Shown piece by piece: positions 52,482-60,817 of a DNA stretch of 64,000 nt (within the stretch, counting starts at the first letter, position 1; each line of letters starts with the position of its first letter). Origin of the DNA: Cryoendolithus antarcticus (Eukaryota; Ascomycota; Dothideomycetes; Cladosporiales; Cladosporiaceae); assembly GCA_002077065.1 (NCBI GenBank), contig NAJO01000060.1, positions 1 through 64,000 of the forward strand, written 5' to 3'. Position numbers and translations under genes: made by a program. The notes under the pieces were generated by a model, which was not told where the DNA came from, ran no database searches, and worked only from the letters and a program-made list of their open reading frames with translations.

Positions 52482-52963
52482 ATGGCTCGCACCACCCGCA
52501 CCACCGGTACAACAACGTCAGCAAAGCCTAGTCTGCTGTCTCGTCTGCGCGCCCCAAAGCAACCAGCACGAGTGAGCGAAACAACATCGCGCAATCCGAT
52601 CACTGGAACGACAACTACTACTCGGACGACCAAGACCCATCCTAAGGGCATTGGTCACCACGGACATGGCGGTGCAGGACCCATGGCCTCAACTCACAAG
52701 ACCCACCACACGACTACCCGCTCGTCGAACCGCACCGTAGGCACGACACCAGTGACCCAACACCAACGAAAGCCCAGCATGGGTGACAAGGTCAGCGGCG
52801 CTTTGACAAATCTGAAGGGGAGCTTGACCGGCAAGCCGGGTGTGAAGGTGAGTCGAATGTACGCGAGTGTCGATGAGGTGTAGCAAGACTGACTTTACGA
52901 CAGGCTGCTGGGACTCGTCGCATGCACGGCACCGATGGCCGCGGTAGTCATCGCGCATACTAG
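52482..52963 (+). CDS. Small Thr/His-rich basic protein, two exons, unknown function
   Basis: Exons 52482-52847 and 52904-52963, with a 56 nt intron (GTGAGT...CGACAG), give 141 residues. The first half is Thr/Arg/His-rich (TRTTGTTTS, TTTTTRTTKTH, GIGHHGHGG). The C-terminal part is more conserved in style: KPSMGDKVSGALTNLKGSLTGKPGVK, then the second exon gives AAGTRRMHGTDGRGSHRAY. This ending is typical of a group of small, highly expressed, disordered fungal proteins, some induced under stress. Function is unknown. No signal peptide is present. Length and splice are supported by the frame and the conserved-looking C-terminus. Confidence 0.7.
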
Positions 52964-53693
52964 GTCGAGCGTTGACCGGGATCAGGCGTTCGGCGCGCAT
53001 GACGGTATGAAGCGACCTTAGCGGTAATGAGTTGATTATGTACCTGTAACCCTTTGATACCCTAATACATATCAATCAATGTTCACGTGTCTCTCGGAAC
53101 ACTCCAGTCCTCGATCAAGGTGCCTTTCATAGTACTGCAATGGTGCGACGCACGGTCGCGACGCCAGCGAAACGCTATTCTTCACGACACGAAGCAGGAA
53201 GCGATGCTGAGTGTCAACACTCCACGGCGCTGCATAATTATATCGCTGTTGGTAGCCTGCCGATCGAAGCGCAAGTCGGATTCCGAGCCCGGTCACCAGG
53301 GTACGAGAGTACAGGCAGGCATTGTAATCGAGAACCCACCCATCGCCCGCTGGCTCGTATAGCGCACGTGCTGAATCCGATCCACCGAAAGCTTCCCCGC
53401 AAAGTCCATAAAAGCTTGGATAACATTGATGAATCAACCTCCTACATCTAGAGCGAACCGGCAGATTAGCAGGTGCATCGGCTCCACTTGCTACTCGGAC
53501 ATTATGCTCCGGGGTACAGGGTGATGCTCCTGCGAAGGGATGATAGTGCGGCTCGACTTCATGTGTCCTTCGTGCGTACTGGCGTTTTCCCACTGTGTAA
53601 TTTAGTCCACGTCGTTGCAAGTGTCCCGGACTACCCTTTACCTTAGCGAACGCTTGACAATGACCCTTCTGTTTTCATGGTGAAGCTGGCAGC
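52964..53693. other. Intergenic spacer before Zn2Cys6 gene
   Basis: About 730 bp between two + strand genes. A minus-strand frame of 182 codons (53620-53072) exists, but its composition looks random and it is not called. The region should carry the promoter of the Zn2Cys6 regulator. Confidence 0.35.
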
Positions 53694-56207
53694 ATGGCCT
53701 CTGTCACAGCGACTGCGACCAGTTCCAGCAATGGGGAGTTTTTGATGGGAGGCTCAGCGCGACCGGTGGTTAGTATCGACCGCTTGCCCATCAGGCGCGT
53801 GAGCAGTGAGCCTAGGGAGGCAATGAACTGTAAGAGTTGTCGAAAGCGGAAGATCAAATGTACTCGGGTACGACCAGTGTGCGAGGCTTGTACGACGTTC
53901 AATAGTGCGTGTATATACGACGCGATACCGCAAAAACGAGGCCCGAAGACTGGGCTCACGGAGGGCACGCCCAGGCGGAGCAATGGGGCTGCGAAGAGAC
54001 TGAAGACAGAGGCAGATGGAGAGCTTACGAGCGATGAGACAACGGCGAATGCTCGAGAGCGTGTGGCGAAACGCAAGGACTCGCCAGTAGTGGAGACCGA
54101 GGTCGAAGACGTACGCCCAATACTCGGCACTGCTACACCGCAGCAGACAAGATCAAGAGACGGATTTCCCGGAGCTTCTCAATACATTGTAGATGCAGCA
54201 CCAGTCACTTCGCCACCACCCCCGGCAAGCCATGCTCCACTAAGGTCACAATCGCTGGACGAGATATTGTTGGATGTGTATCTGACCCGTCTGCACGGGA
54301 AGCCCTTCTACATCATCGACGAAGCCACCATTAGGATGCAACAGTCGACTGACGCAGTCACATCGTGCCTCAGCATGGCCATCCGCGCCGTCAGCATCAA
54401 GTACGCACCCCAGCTATGCGGTGGCTATGCAGAGGCCACCAGACTAAGTCAAGAATGGTTGACACAATCTCGCGCTGAGATCGATGTGGACGAGCCGTCA
54501 GTCGAGCACGCTCAAGCTCTGCTCTTATTAGCATTGGCAGCTCACCAGCATGGCAATGGTAAAAAGGCCTGCATGCTGCTGGCCCATGCAATCAGCATGG
54601 TGATGGTTCTGGGTCTGCATCGAGAACCAGTAACGACCAACATATCTACAGAGCAGGTATGCGGTCGAGGCCTATTCTGGTCATGCTATCTTATGGATCG
54701 CTTTGCGGCCACAGGCTCGACCAGACCGTCGCTGATCCCAGACGAGTACGTGACCATGCAGGTGGACTCATGGCAGCACACGAGCCAAAGTGTGCAGAGC
54801 ACCAACGGCGTTTTTGCTGGCAGCTCAAACTTGGCGATGCTTGCGAGGATCACTAAGATACTCGGCGAGACCAATCGATATCTCGCAGCAGGTGGCGTAA
54901 AAGGTGATTCGCACTTCCCATGGCATGCACAGTCTACGATCTCGAAGCTTCGTGTGGAGCTGAACATGTGGGCAACGAGCACGCAAGACGCTTTTAAGGC
55001 ACTAGACTCGGCATATGGGCTGCCAGACAGTCCAGCGTTAGTACTGAGCAAGATGGTGTATCATTTGATTTATTGTTTGATCTATCGGCCGTTCCTACCA
55101 ATGGATCTTGCAGAGCTCACCGGACCTGGTCAGAACCAATCATGGCAGATCGAGGCGACAAACTTGTGCTTCGTACATGCCAACGCTATCGCGGAGCTGG
55201 TCGAGATTGGCAAGAATGGTGTAATACTCGACTGGTCCTCGTTCGTTGGCTATTGTATAACCACAGCTGGCACCATCCACGTCCATGGCGCGCACTACCT
55301 CTCCGCCACAGATGGCAGCTTGGCCGCGCGCAGCGCTGACTACCTCTCGCGTGAGATGGTGCAATTGACCGATCTTCGACTTGTCTGGGCTGGTGTGCAA
55401 CAGCAGCTTGACACTCTGAAGCTGGTGTACAATAGTCACACGCAGCTTGTGAAGTCTCTTGCAGATAATCCGATGCGCTATGCTCCAGTGTTCCAGATGG
55501 AAGACTTTTTTGCCAGATATCCAGAAGTCATGATCGAGGGCGCACATGTCAGTCTCGTTGACGTGGCCGTCCTCCCTGCGTTCCAACAGCACAGCCTCCA
55601 TGATACTCGGCAACATGCTAGTGATGCGGTGCTCGGATGGCCCGGGTCTACATCGGACCTCCATCAATCTCAGCTACCCATGAGAATGGATTGGACTGCA
55701 CATCAAAGACCTATCAAGGACACTCAGCAGTCGAGAAAGCGTCACGTAGAGCAGCCTGTAGCTGTTGTACCACCCGTCGTAGCTACTAGCGGAAGACCTG
55801 CCAATATGGCGCGTGCCGCGCCAGCGCGACAGCTCCAGACGCCTGATCAGGCATCGTACCATTGGCCTCGGGCTACGATGCCGCAGTATCACAACTCGCC
55901 GTATGTTCAGCACAACGTAATGGATAGCGGCCAGGGGCTCCACTTTACTCACCACGATGGCATGGCCGTTGCCCAGTCCTCATTGTCACATCAGGTCCCA
56001 GATCATGTCAGCCCTGGTACTTGGCAGCAATCGTATCCGGGGAACCACCAGACTCCCGGAGACTACAGTATGAGCGCAGGTCGCGTGCATGTCGGAGTCG
56101 AGGAGGATCCATTTCTGATGCTTCTCGGGCAGATGGCAGAGCAAGACAGTATGCAGGATGTCGGACTCAGCGAGCTTGACTCGTTCCTGCATGGTGGCCA
56201 GGGCTGA
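53694..56207 (+). CDS. Zn2Cys6 fungal transcription factor
   Basis: Intronless frame of 837 residues. The binuclear zinc cluster lies at about residues 45-72 (CKSCRKRKIKCTRVRPVCEAC, then FNSACIYD) and is followed by QKRGPKTG, a basic linker. A fungal-specific transcription factor (middle homology) domain spans about 190-520 with LLLLALAAHQHGNGKKAC and SCYLMDRFAATGSTRPSLIP. The tail (~660-837) is Gln/His/Ser-rich, suitable for activation. It is nuclear. Its stop lies 14 nt from the stop of the convergent QutR-like repressor gene. It does not match the AmyR/QutA pattern, so it is probably not the quinate activator. Target genes are unknown. Confidence 0.88.
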   Translation: MASVTATATSSSNGEFLMGGSARPVVSIDRLPIRRVSSEPREAMNCKSCRKRKIKCTRVRPVCEACTTFNSACIYDAIPQKRGPKTGLTEGTPRRSNGAAKRLKTEADGELTSDETTANARERVAKRKDSPVVETEVEDVRPILGTATPQQTRSRDGFPGASQYIVDAAPVTSPPPPASHAPLRSQSLDEILLDVYLTRLHGKPFYIIDEATIRMQQSTDAVTSCLSMAIRAVSIKYAPQLCGGYAEATRLSQEWLTQSRAEIDVDEPSVEHAQALLLLALAAHQHGNGKKACMLLAHAISMVMVLGLHREPVTTNISTEQVCGRGLFWSCYLMDRFAATGSTRPSLIPDEYVTMQVDSWQHTSQSVQSTNGVFAGSSNLAMLARITKILGETNRYLAAGGVKGDSHFPWHAQSTISKLRVELNMWATSTQDAFKALDSAYGLPDSPALVLSKMVYHLIYCLIYRPFLPMDLAELTGPGQNQSWQIEATNLCFVHANAIAELVEIGKNGVILDWSSFVGYCITTAGTIHVHGAHYLSATDGSLAARSADYLSREMVQLTDLRLVWAGVQQQLDTLKLVYNSHTQLVKSLADNPMRYAPVFQMEDFFARYPEVMIEGAHVSLVDVAVLPAFQQHSLHDTRQHASDAVLGWPGSTSDLHQSQLPMRMDWTAHQRPIKDTQQSRKRHVEQPVAVVPPVVATSGRPANMARAAPARQLQTPDQASYHWPRATMPQYHNSPYVQHNVMDSGQGLHFTHHDGMAVAQSSLSHQVPDHVSPGTWQQSYPGNHQTPGDYSMSAGRVHVGVEEDPFLMLLGQMAEQDSMQDVGLSELDSFLHGGQG

Positions 56208-56221
56208 GCCTCGCCTTAGCA

Positions 56222-58210
56222 TCACAGCACCAGACTGTTGCCAGAGGCCAATTTGACGAAGTCGAACGGAACGTTCTCGCCTACCAGGAGTCGTAAGGTC
56301 TCGACTGCCGTCCACGCGTGAACATCAGCAACACCGTAAGCTGCCCAGCCGAGCGCTGTAGCTACTGCTACCGGATCTGGTCTCTTCAGACCGTTGCTGA
56401 GATCCAGAAATACTTTGCCGGCACTGTGGGTTGAGCTGCTCGAGCTTGCTGGATCTTCGCTGCCATTGCGACCATAATACTTGAGCAGCGGTGTCACTAG
56501 GGCGCTCTTCTCAGCCGGCAGTGCGGACACAATCACGAAGGGCGGCGTAACGCGCTTCAGATCATCAAGCCCACTGAAGTACTGCATATGAGACGCAGCA
56601 GAAGACCTTGCCTTGAATCCAATCGTATATATTGTTTCAACATTCAGGCTCCGCAGCGCGAAGATGGCAGCGGCAGCGTAACTCTCCTCACTGGCGAGCA
56701 AGATGGCGGGGCGGCCGCCGTAGGCTGAGGGCACAAAGTCCCGCGTGAGTGTGGCTCGAATGCCTTTCCAAGTGGCATTGTCTGCCGTACACGTTGCGGC
56801 TGCGCCTTTACTGCTACGTGCAACAATGGTGTCGACGTGGCCAATGGCCGTAGCAGCTTCAGACATACTCATGCTCTCTCTCAGCTCCACTGCGGGCAGC
56901 GGCGGGCACATTACAGCACCACCGAAGTTTGCCTTGCTGATCATACGGGAAATGGCATCTGCTGAAGACCGGCCGGCAGACACGATCTGATGCGGCAGAC
57001 TCAGCTCGTTGAGACACTTTTCAAAGAATGTGGCCAATCCAGTCGTGCGTACGTCCCCCATCACAAGGAGTTCGAGGCTCGGCAGTTGACTCATCGAGTG
57101 CAGTCTCTCGTTGATTTCGGCCGCGCTCAGTTGGCCTGGCGCGGCGATGATTGGTAGCAGTGGGTGCGTTATGGGCGTGAAGACCGTGTTGAGCGTACGA
57201 GACAGCTGTCCAATAGGTCCCATGTTCAACCCAGACAGGGGTGGATGCGTGTACGCAGATTGTATGCCTGATCGAAAGGTCTCAAGATCGTAATTTTGCT
57301 CCACTTTCGTAATCAATGCGATCATTTTCACCACGTCACCATATACTGCTCCTTGCCGAAAGAGCTCCTGCGCCTCCTCTGAGGTCCATTTGAAAGTGCC
57401 GGAGAAGTCGTGGAACGCCGAGATGATCTTGCTATGGCCTTTCACTTGTGACAGTCTTTGTCGAACATCTTGTGGCAGCCAGAGCTCGACATCAAGGTAC
57501 TCGCAACCCCATTGCAAGGCTTTGCGAAGGTAATGGTACGATAGAGAAGGATCGTCCATCGGAAATCTTCCATTCTCGTTCGTGCATCTTATTGTGAAGA
57601 TGATTGGCAGTTCCGTCCTTTGCCTCAAGACCATCACTTGCTCGCCAACGTACTTCAGACTCGGCACTCTTGGTCGGCTGTCCAGATTTCTTTGACCGGG
57701 CTCTGCAAGCAGATCCACACGCAGCTCGACCGAGTCCGCTCCGACTGACAGAATATCCAAATTTGGTAGTGCTGAGCGTATGTCGGGGAATGTCGTGCTC
57801 AGCAGCGTCGTTCGTGTTTTGCCTTTGAGGTCATCATGAGGCTTGATCTGACCCAGCACGAAACCTAGGAACCGCGCAAGATCACGTTGCAAGAAGGGTG
57901 ATCGAGTGTAAAGATACTCATAGTCGCAATGCTCGGTCAGAGCCTCGTCCCGCTGATCGCCCACATCTAGACAGTGCGTCGTAATGATGCTACGTCTTCC
58001 CTCTCTTAGCAACCCAGGCTCCAAGAGGAGGGCATTGCAGATCCCGATTACGCATGCATCGACATGGCTGCCCAAATCCTCGATCGCCTCGATGCACACG
58101 TAAGGCTCGCCAAGCACATCTCCCGCGATCTGTAGGATGTCTTCATGTTCAGCGTCAAACAAGAGTAGCAACCGTGGGGGATCCGGGTTGATAATCTCGT
58201 CGACTCGCAT
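56222..58210 (-). CDS. Quinate-pathway repressor-like protein (QutR/qa-1S type), N-terminally short
   Basis: Intronless frame of 662 residues. A type I 3-dehydroquinase-like domain spans about 145-375 (LSVGADSVELRVDLL, YLDVELWLPQDV). A shikimate dehydrogenase-like domain follows at about 380-660: it includes GPIGQLSRTLNTVF, FVPSAYGGRPAILLASEESY, and a C-terminal VADVHAWTAVETLRLLVGENVPF. These are the last two domains of the AROM protein, the known architecture of the QutR/qa-1S repressors. The usual N-terminal shikimate-kinase-like domain with a P-loop is shortened: only ~140 residues remain, and no P-loop is seen. The catalytic roles are probably lost. In Aspergillus and Neurospora the homologue represses quinate use until quinate/shikimate bind. 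No quinate catabolic gene lies in this window. Confidence 0.85.
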   Translation of the reverse strand: MRVDEIINPDPPRLLLLFDAEHEDILQIAGDVLGEPYVCIEAIEDLGSHVDACVIGICNALLLEPGLLREGRRSIITTHCLDVGDQRDEALTEHCDYEYLYTRSPFLQRDLARFLGFVLGQIKPHDDLKGKTRTTLLSTTFPDIRSALPNLDILSVGADSVELRVDLLAEPGQRNLDSRPRVPSLKYVGEQVMVLRQRTELPIIFTIRCTNENGRFPMDDPSLSYHYLRKALQWGCEYLDVELWLPQDVRQRLSQVKGHSKIISAFHDFSGTFKWTSEEAQELFRQGAVYGDVVKMIALITKVEQNYDLETFRSGIQSAYTHPPLSGLNMGPIGQLSRTLNTVFTPITHPLLPIIAAPGQLSAAEINERLHSMSQLPSLELLVMGDVRTTGLATFFEKCLNELSLPHQIVSAGRSSADAISRMISKANFGGAVMCPPLPAVELRESMSMSEAATAIGHVDTIVARSSKGAAATCTADNATWKGIRATLTRDFVPSAYGGRPAILLASEESYAAAAIFALRSLNVETIYTIGFKARSSAASHMQYFSGLDDLKRVTPPFVIVSALPAEKSALVTPLLKYYGRNGSEDPASSSSSTHSAGKVFLDLSNGLKRPDPVAVATALGWAAYGVADVHAWTAVETLRLLVGENVPFDFVKLASGNSLVL

Positions 58211-59066
58211 CGTCCTCTAAATCGTCCTGGAAGGGGTCCGATAAGGTACTTGATCTGGGAGAAGGTCCGGCTGCACGGTCGGTGTCGATATTCATCGCAC
58301 TGAGACTGAACGAGATCCTGTCTTCGGCCGTGGCGCACGCCGGAGTCTACAAGTGAGTTCGATCTACTAGCTCACTTGCTTCCCGTGTAACAAAGCTCTC
58401 AGTGTGGTCCAGAGCAGAGACCTTCAGTTGCCGCGCCACGCCAGGCACGATGTGACTTTCGGGACTTCAAAGGTTAACAAAGGAATACTGCACGTTACTG
58501 GAACCTCCAGTAATGGTGGAGCCTACGCCGCCGTAGTCGGGATGGGATTCCATCACTGACTACATCCTTTGCGCAAGCGTATACCGCGTTGGGTCGTTGA
58601 TCAAGACATAATGATCCAATGACAGCGAATGCAAATGCGCTGACTTTAACCGGAACTCGGAAACGTGGGCGCCCAAGGTGGGCTCATGCAGGCTCACTGC
58701 TATATGCGCAGATCATCCGCCAATTGATGGAGAGTTTGCCAGGAGTATGCATATCTGCGTCGCATTATCGTCGGCGATCGTTGCCGTGATGCAGTGTAAA
58801 TTGGTAGAGATACGCCACGATCTACGTGTGCTGTTTGTGCGATGGAAGTCTGATGCTTGGCATGATCTGAAACGGCACTTTGGCTTCCTCGCTGAAACGC
58901 ATCTGCTGGAGCTTATTCGTGTCACCACCAGTGATCATCTGTACGAATGCCTACAAACGCAATGCCAACAAGGGTATCTATTCGCTTCCCAATGTACGCC
59001 AGCAGTCCCATATGCTAGTAGAAAGCAGTCTCTGAGTTGTAGAGCCCATGCGTCCTCATGCGTCCA
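58211..59066. other. Spacer upstream of QutR-like gene
   Basis: About 855 bp. It lies upstream of the QutR-like gene and downstream of the Ser-rich gene, both on the minus strand. A + frame (58678-59100) shows no known features. If the repressor has a longer N-terminus with an additional exon, it would lie here, but no P-loop-like sequence was found. Confidence 0.35.
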
Positions 59067-60326
59067 TCAATACACCACCTTCTCCAGGGCTTCTCGATGA
59101 CTGTCATCGTCCTCAATGGTCTCGCGTTGCCAGTCACTGCTCCGACGACTCAAAGCACCACTAGTGCTCGCATGCCGAATCAGTGGGCTAGCAAGCGGGC
59201 TGCCAATGCTACCTGGTATGCTGTCGTTCCTGCCATGGCCCAGCGCACCCGATCTCACGCTCCCCTCGTAGTTCCTCAGCGAAGCCACGTCAGCATTTCG
59301 AGCCTCATGCATACTGCGCGCATCAGTCATACTCTTCGCGTCATACTGCGAGCGCGAGTCGAGATTGTTGATGCTGCGCAGCGATTTGCCGTCGCTGAGG
59401 TCCTTGTTGCGTTGATAGTAGCTGTTCCTCTCACTGGCGATAGCAGGAGCTGCAACACCTTGGCTGCTGTAGACACTAGCTCGTTCGGCGGACGCGATGC
59501 CGCCGATTGATGGCCGTGATGAAAACAAACCACCACTGGGTGAACTTGCATCTGCTGTGCCAGAAAGAACGCTGAGCGGAAGTGATTCGCGGCTGTTGCC
59601 CCAGAGTGAGTTTGGTGCAAGTGCGCGCATTGACGCGTTCGACTCCATACTGCGTCTCCGGCGTTTCGAGGAAGATGCAAGCGTCATAATGCTTGCATCG
59701 TCCGTGAGAACAGTGCTGTTGCTGTCGCCGGTGGGCCGGTTATCCGCTGTGAGATGACGCGGAATTGCCGAGAACTGCGTGAGGTGAGATGGCGCAGGCG
59801 AAACAGGATACTGATGGCTGAACATGACCGGCCCGCCCGAGCCATGCGAAGGCGCGCTTGCTGCATTCTGTAGTGTGTTTGCTGGCGACATCGATTGAAT
59901 AGTCGTGAGCGTTGTCGTCAACGACCGCTCACTCTGGTTCGGCGAGCTGAATGTGCTGTTATTGCCGGCATCCGTACTGCTTACTGCGCCACCTCCTGTT
60001 GTGCTCGTGTAGGCTCTGCTGTGTACAGTATCTGGGTTGGTAGCTACAGTAGGCGCTACGCTCCTCCCGTCCTTGTCGGGTAGATGACCCGAGAGCATGC
60101 TACCATTCTCGGTGTGGCCGTTCGATGCCGGCGTAAGAATAGATAGCTGCCCATCATGGCTACTGCGTGGTGACTGTTGACGGACGAACCCAGATTCGGG
60201 GTACGGGTTGTTGCCGACACCGTTCTTGCTTCCCTTCTTCGCCTTTTTCGAATTCGTGAAGCGCTTCACCCAGGCGGCGAATGGTCTGTGTTTGGTCGGC
60301 CTCTCTGCTGAGCGTCGGTCAGCCAT
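59067..60326 (-). CDS. Ser-rich protein of unknown function
   Basis: Intronless frame of 419 residues. The N-terminus is basic (RPFAAWVKRFTNSKKAKKGSK), suggestive of membrane or nuclear binding. The middle is Ser/Thr/Pro-rich and probably disordered. A characteristic short stretch follows at about 210-255: SIMTLASSSKRRRRSMESNA and SLWGNSRESLPLSVLSG. After it come repeated KS(M/L)xxARSMxEAR-type steps (about 320-350). Similar Ser-rich proteins with the ASSSKRRRRS block are widespread in filamentous ascomycetes without known function. The many Ser-Pro and Arg-x-x-Ser sites suggest heavy phosphorylation. No membrane segment is visible. The start Met is the first in frame. Confidence 0.68.
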   Translation of the reverse strand: MADRRSAERPTKHRPFAAWVKRFTNSKKAKKGSKNGVGNNPYPESGFVRQQSPRSSHDGQLSILTPASNGHTENGSMLSGHLPDKDGRSVAPTVATNPDTVHSRAYTSTTGGGAVSSTDAGNNSTFSSPNQSERSLTTTLTTIQSMSPANTLQNAASAPSHGSGGPVMFSHQYPVSPAPSHLTQFSAIPRHLTADNRPTGDSNSTVLTDDASIMTLASSSKRRRRSMESNASMRALAPNSLWGNSRESLPLSVLSGTADASSPSGGLFSSRPSIGGIASAERASVYSSQGVAAPAIASERNSYYQRNKDLSDGKSLRSINNLDSRSQYDAKSMTDARSMHEARNADVASLRNYEGSVRSGALGHGRNDSIPGSIGSPLASPLIRHASTSGALSRRSSDWQRETIEDDDSHREALEKVVY

Positions 60327-60817
60327 CGTCGAACCTCCGCTACGTGGCTTCGGAACTTACCCGCAGGCCGCGTCGTTGTCTCCGTAGTGGCCATGACCGG
60401 CGCGATTCTTACTCTCGTGCCTCCACTTATAGCGATAGGTATTGATGGGCGCTATACAGCGTACTCTGTAGATGGAAGTGCGGCCTTGCCAGTGCAGTAG
60501 ATTGCTCAATGCGCATGTATCGCTCGGACTTAACGGTATGCAGGAGAAGGGCGGGAGGTAACGAAGGCAGGGCGATGCTTGCTTGCCCTGTGACGTGCCT
60601 GCGGCTCCGGCCCGCGTTCGGTACCGTCTGGGGAACATACGCCTTGGTAAATCTACTTTCAGGTTATGTTCAAGACATTGCCTCCCTTGCATATATACTC
60701 ACTTTACGCAACATATGGCGATCTGTGGGGTCGACAGATGGACGAGAAAGTATAATGTCCATCTTGTCTGCAGCAGCTTATACCGGGATGAACCCGACCC
60801 CCTGAAGCGACGCGCAC
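60327..60817. promoter_or_regulatory. Divergent promoter spacer, Ser-rich gene / MLH3
   Basis: 490 bp between divergently transcribed genes. No coding sequence is recognised. Both promoters must lie here. Confidence 0.4.

Noticed and set aside
53072..53620. Minus-strand open frame of 182 codons
   Set aside because: No recognisable motif, unusual composition, within the promoter region of the Zn2Cys6 gene.
53694..58210. A complete quinate utilisation cluster
   Set aside because: Only the QutR-like gene is present. No dehydroquinase, quinate dehydrogenase, dehydroshikimate dehydratase or quinate permease lies in the window; the MFS permease at 44 kb is of the Dal5 type, not a sugar/quinate transporter.
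58678..59100. Plus-strand open frame of 140 codons
   Set aside because: Overlaps the 3' end of the Ser-rich gene on the other strand and has no recognised features.
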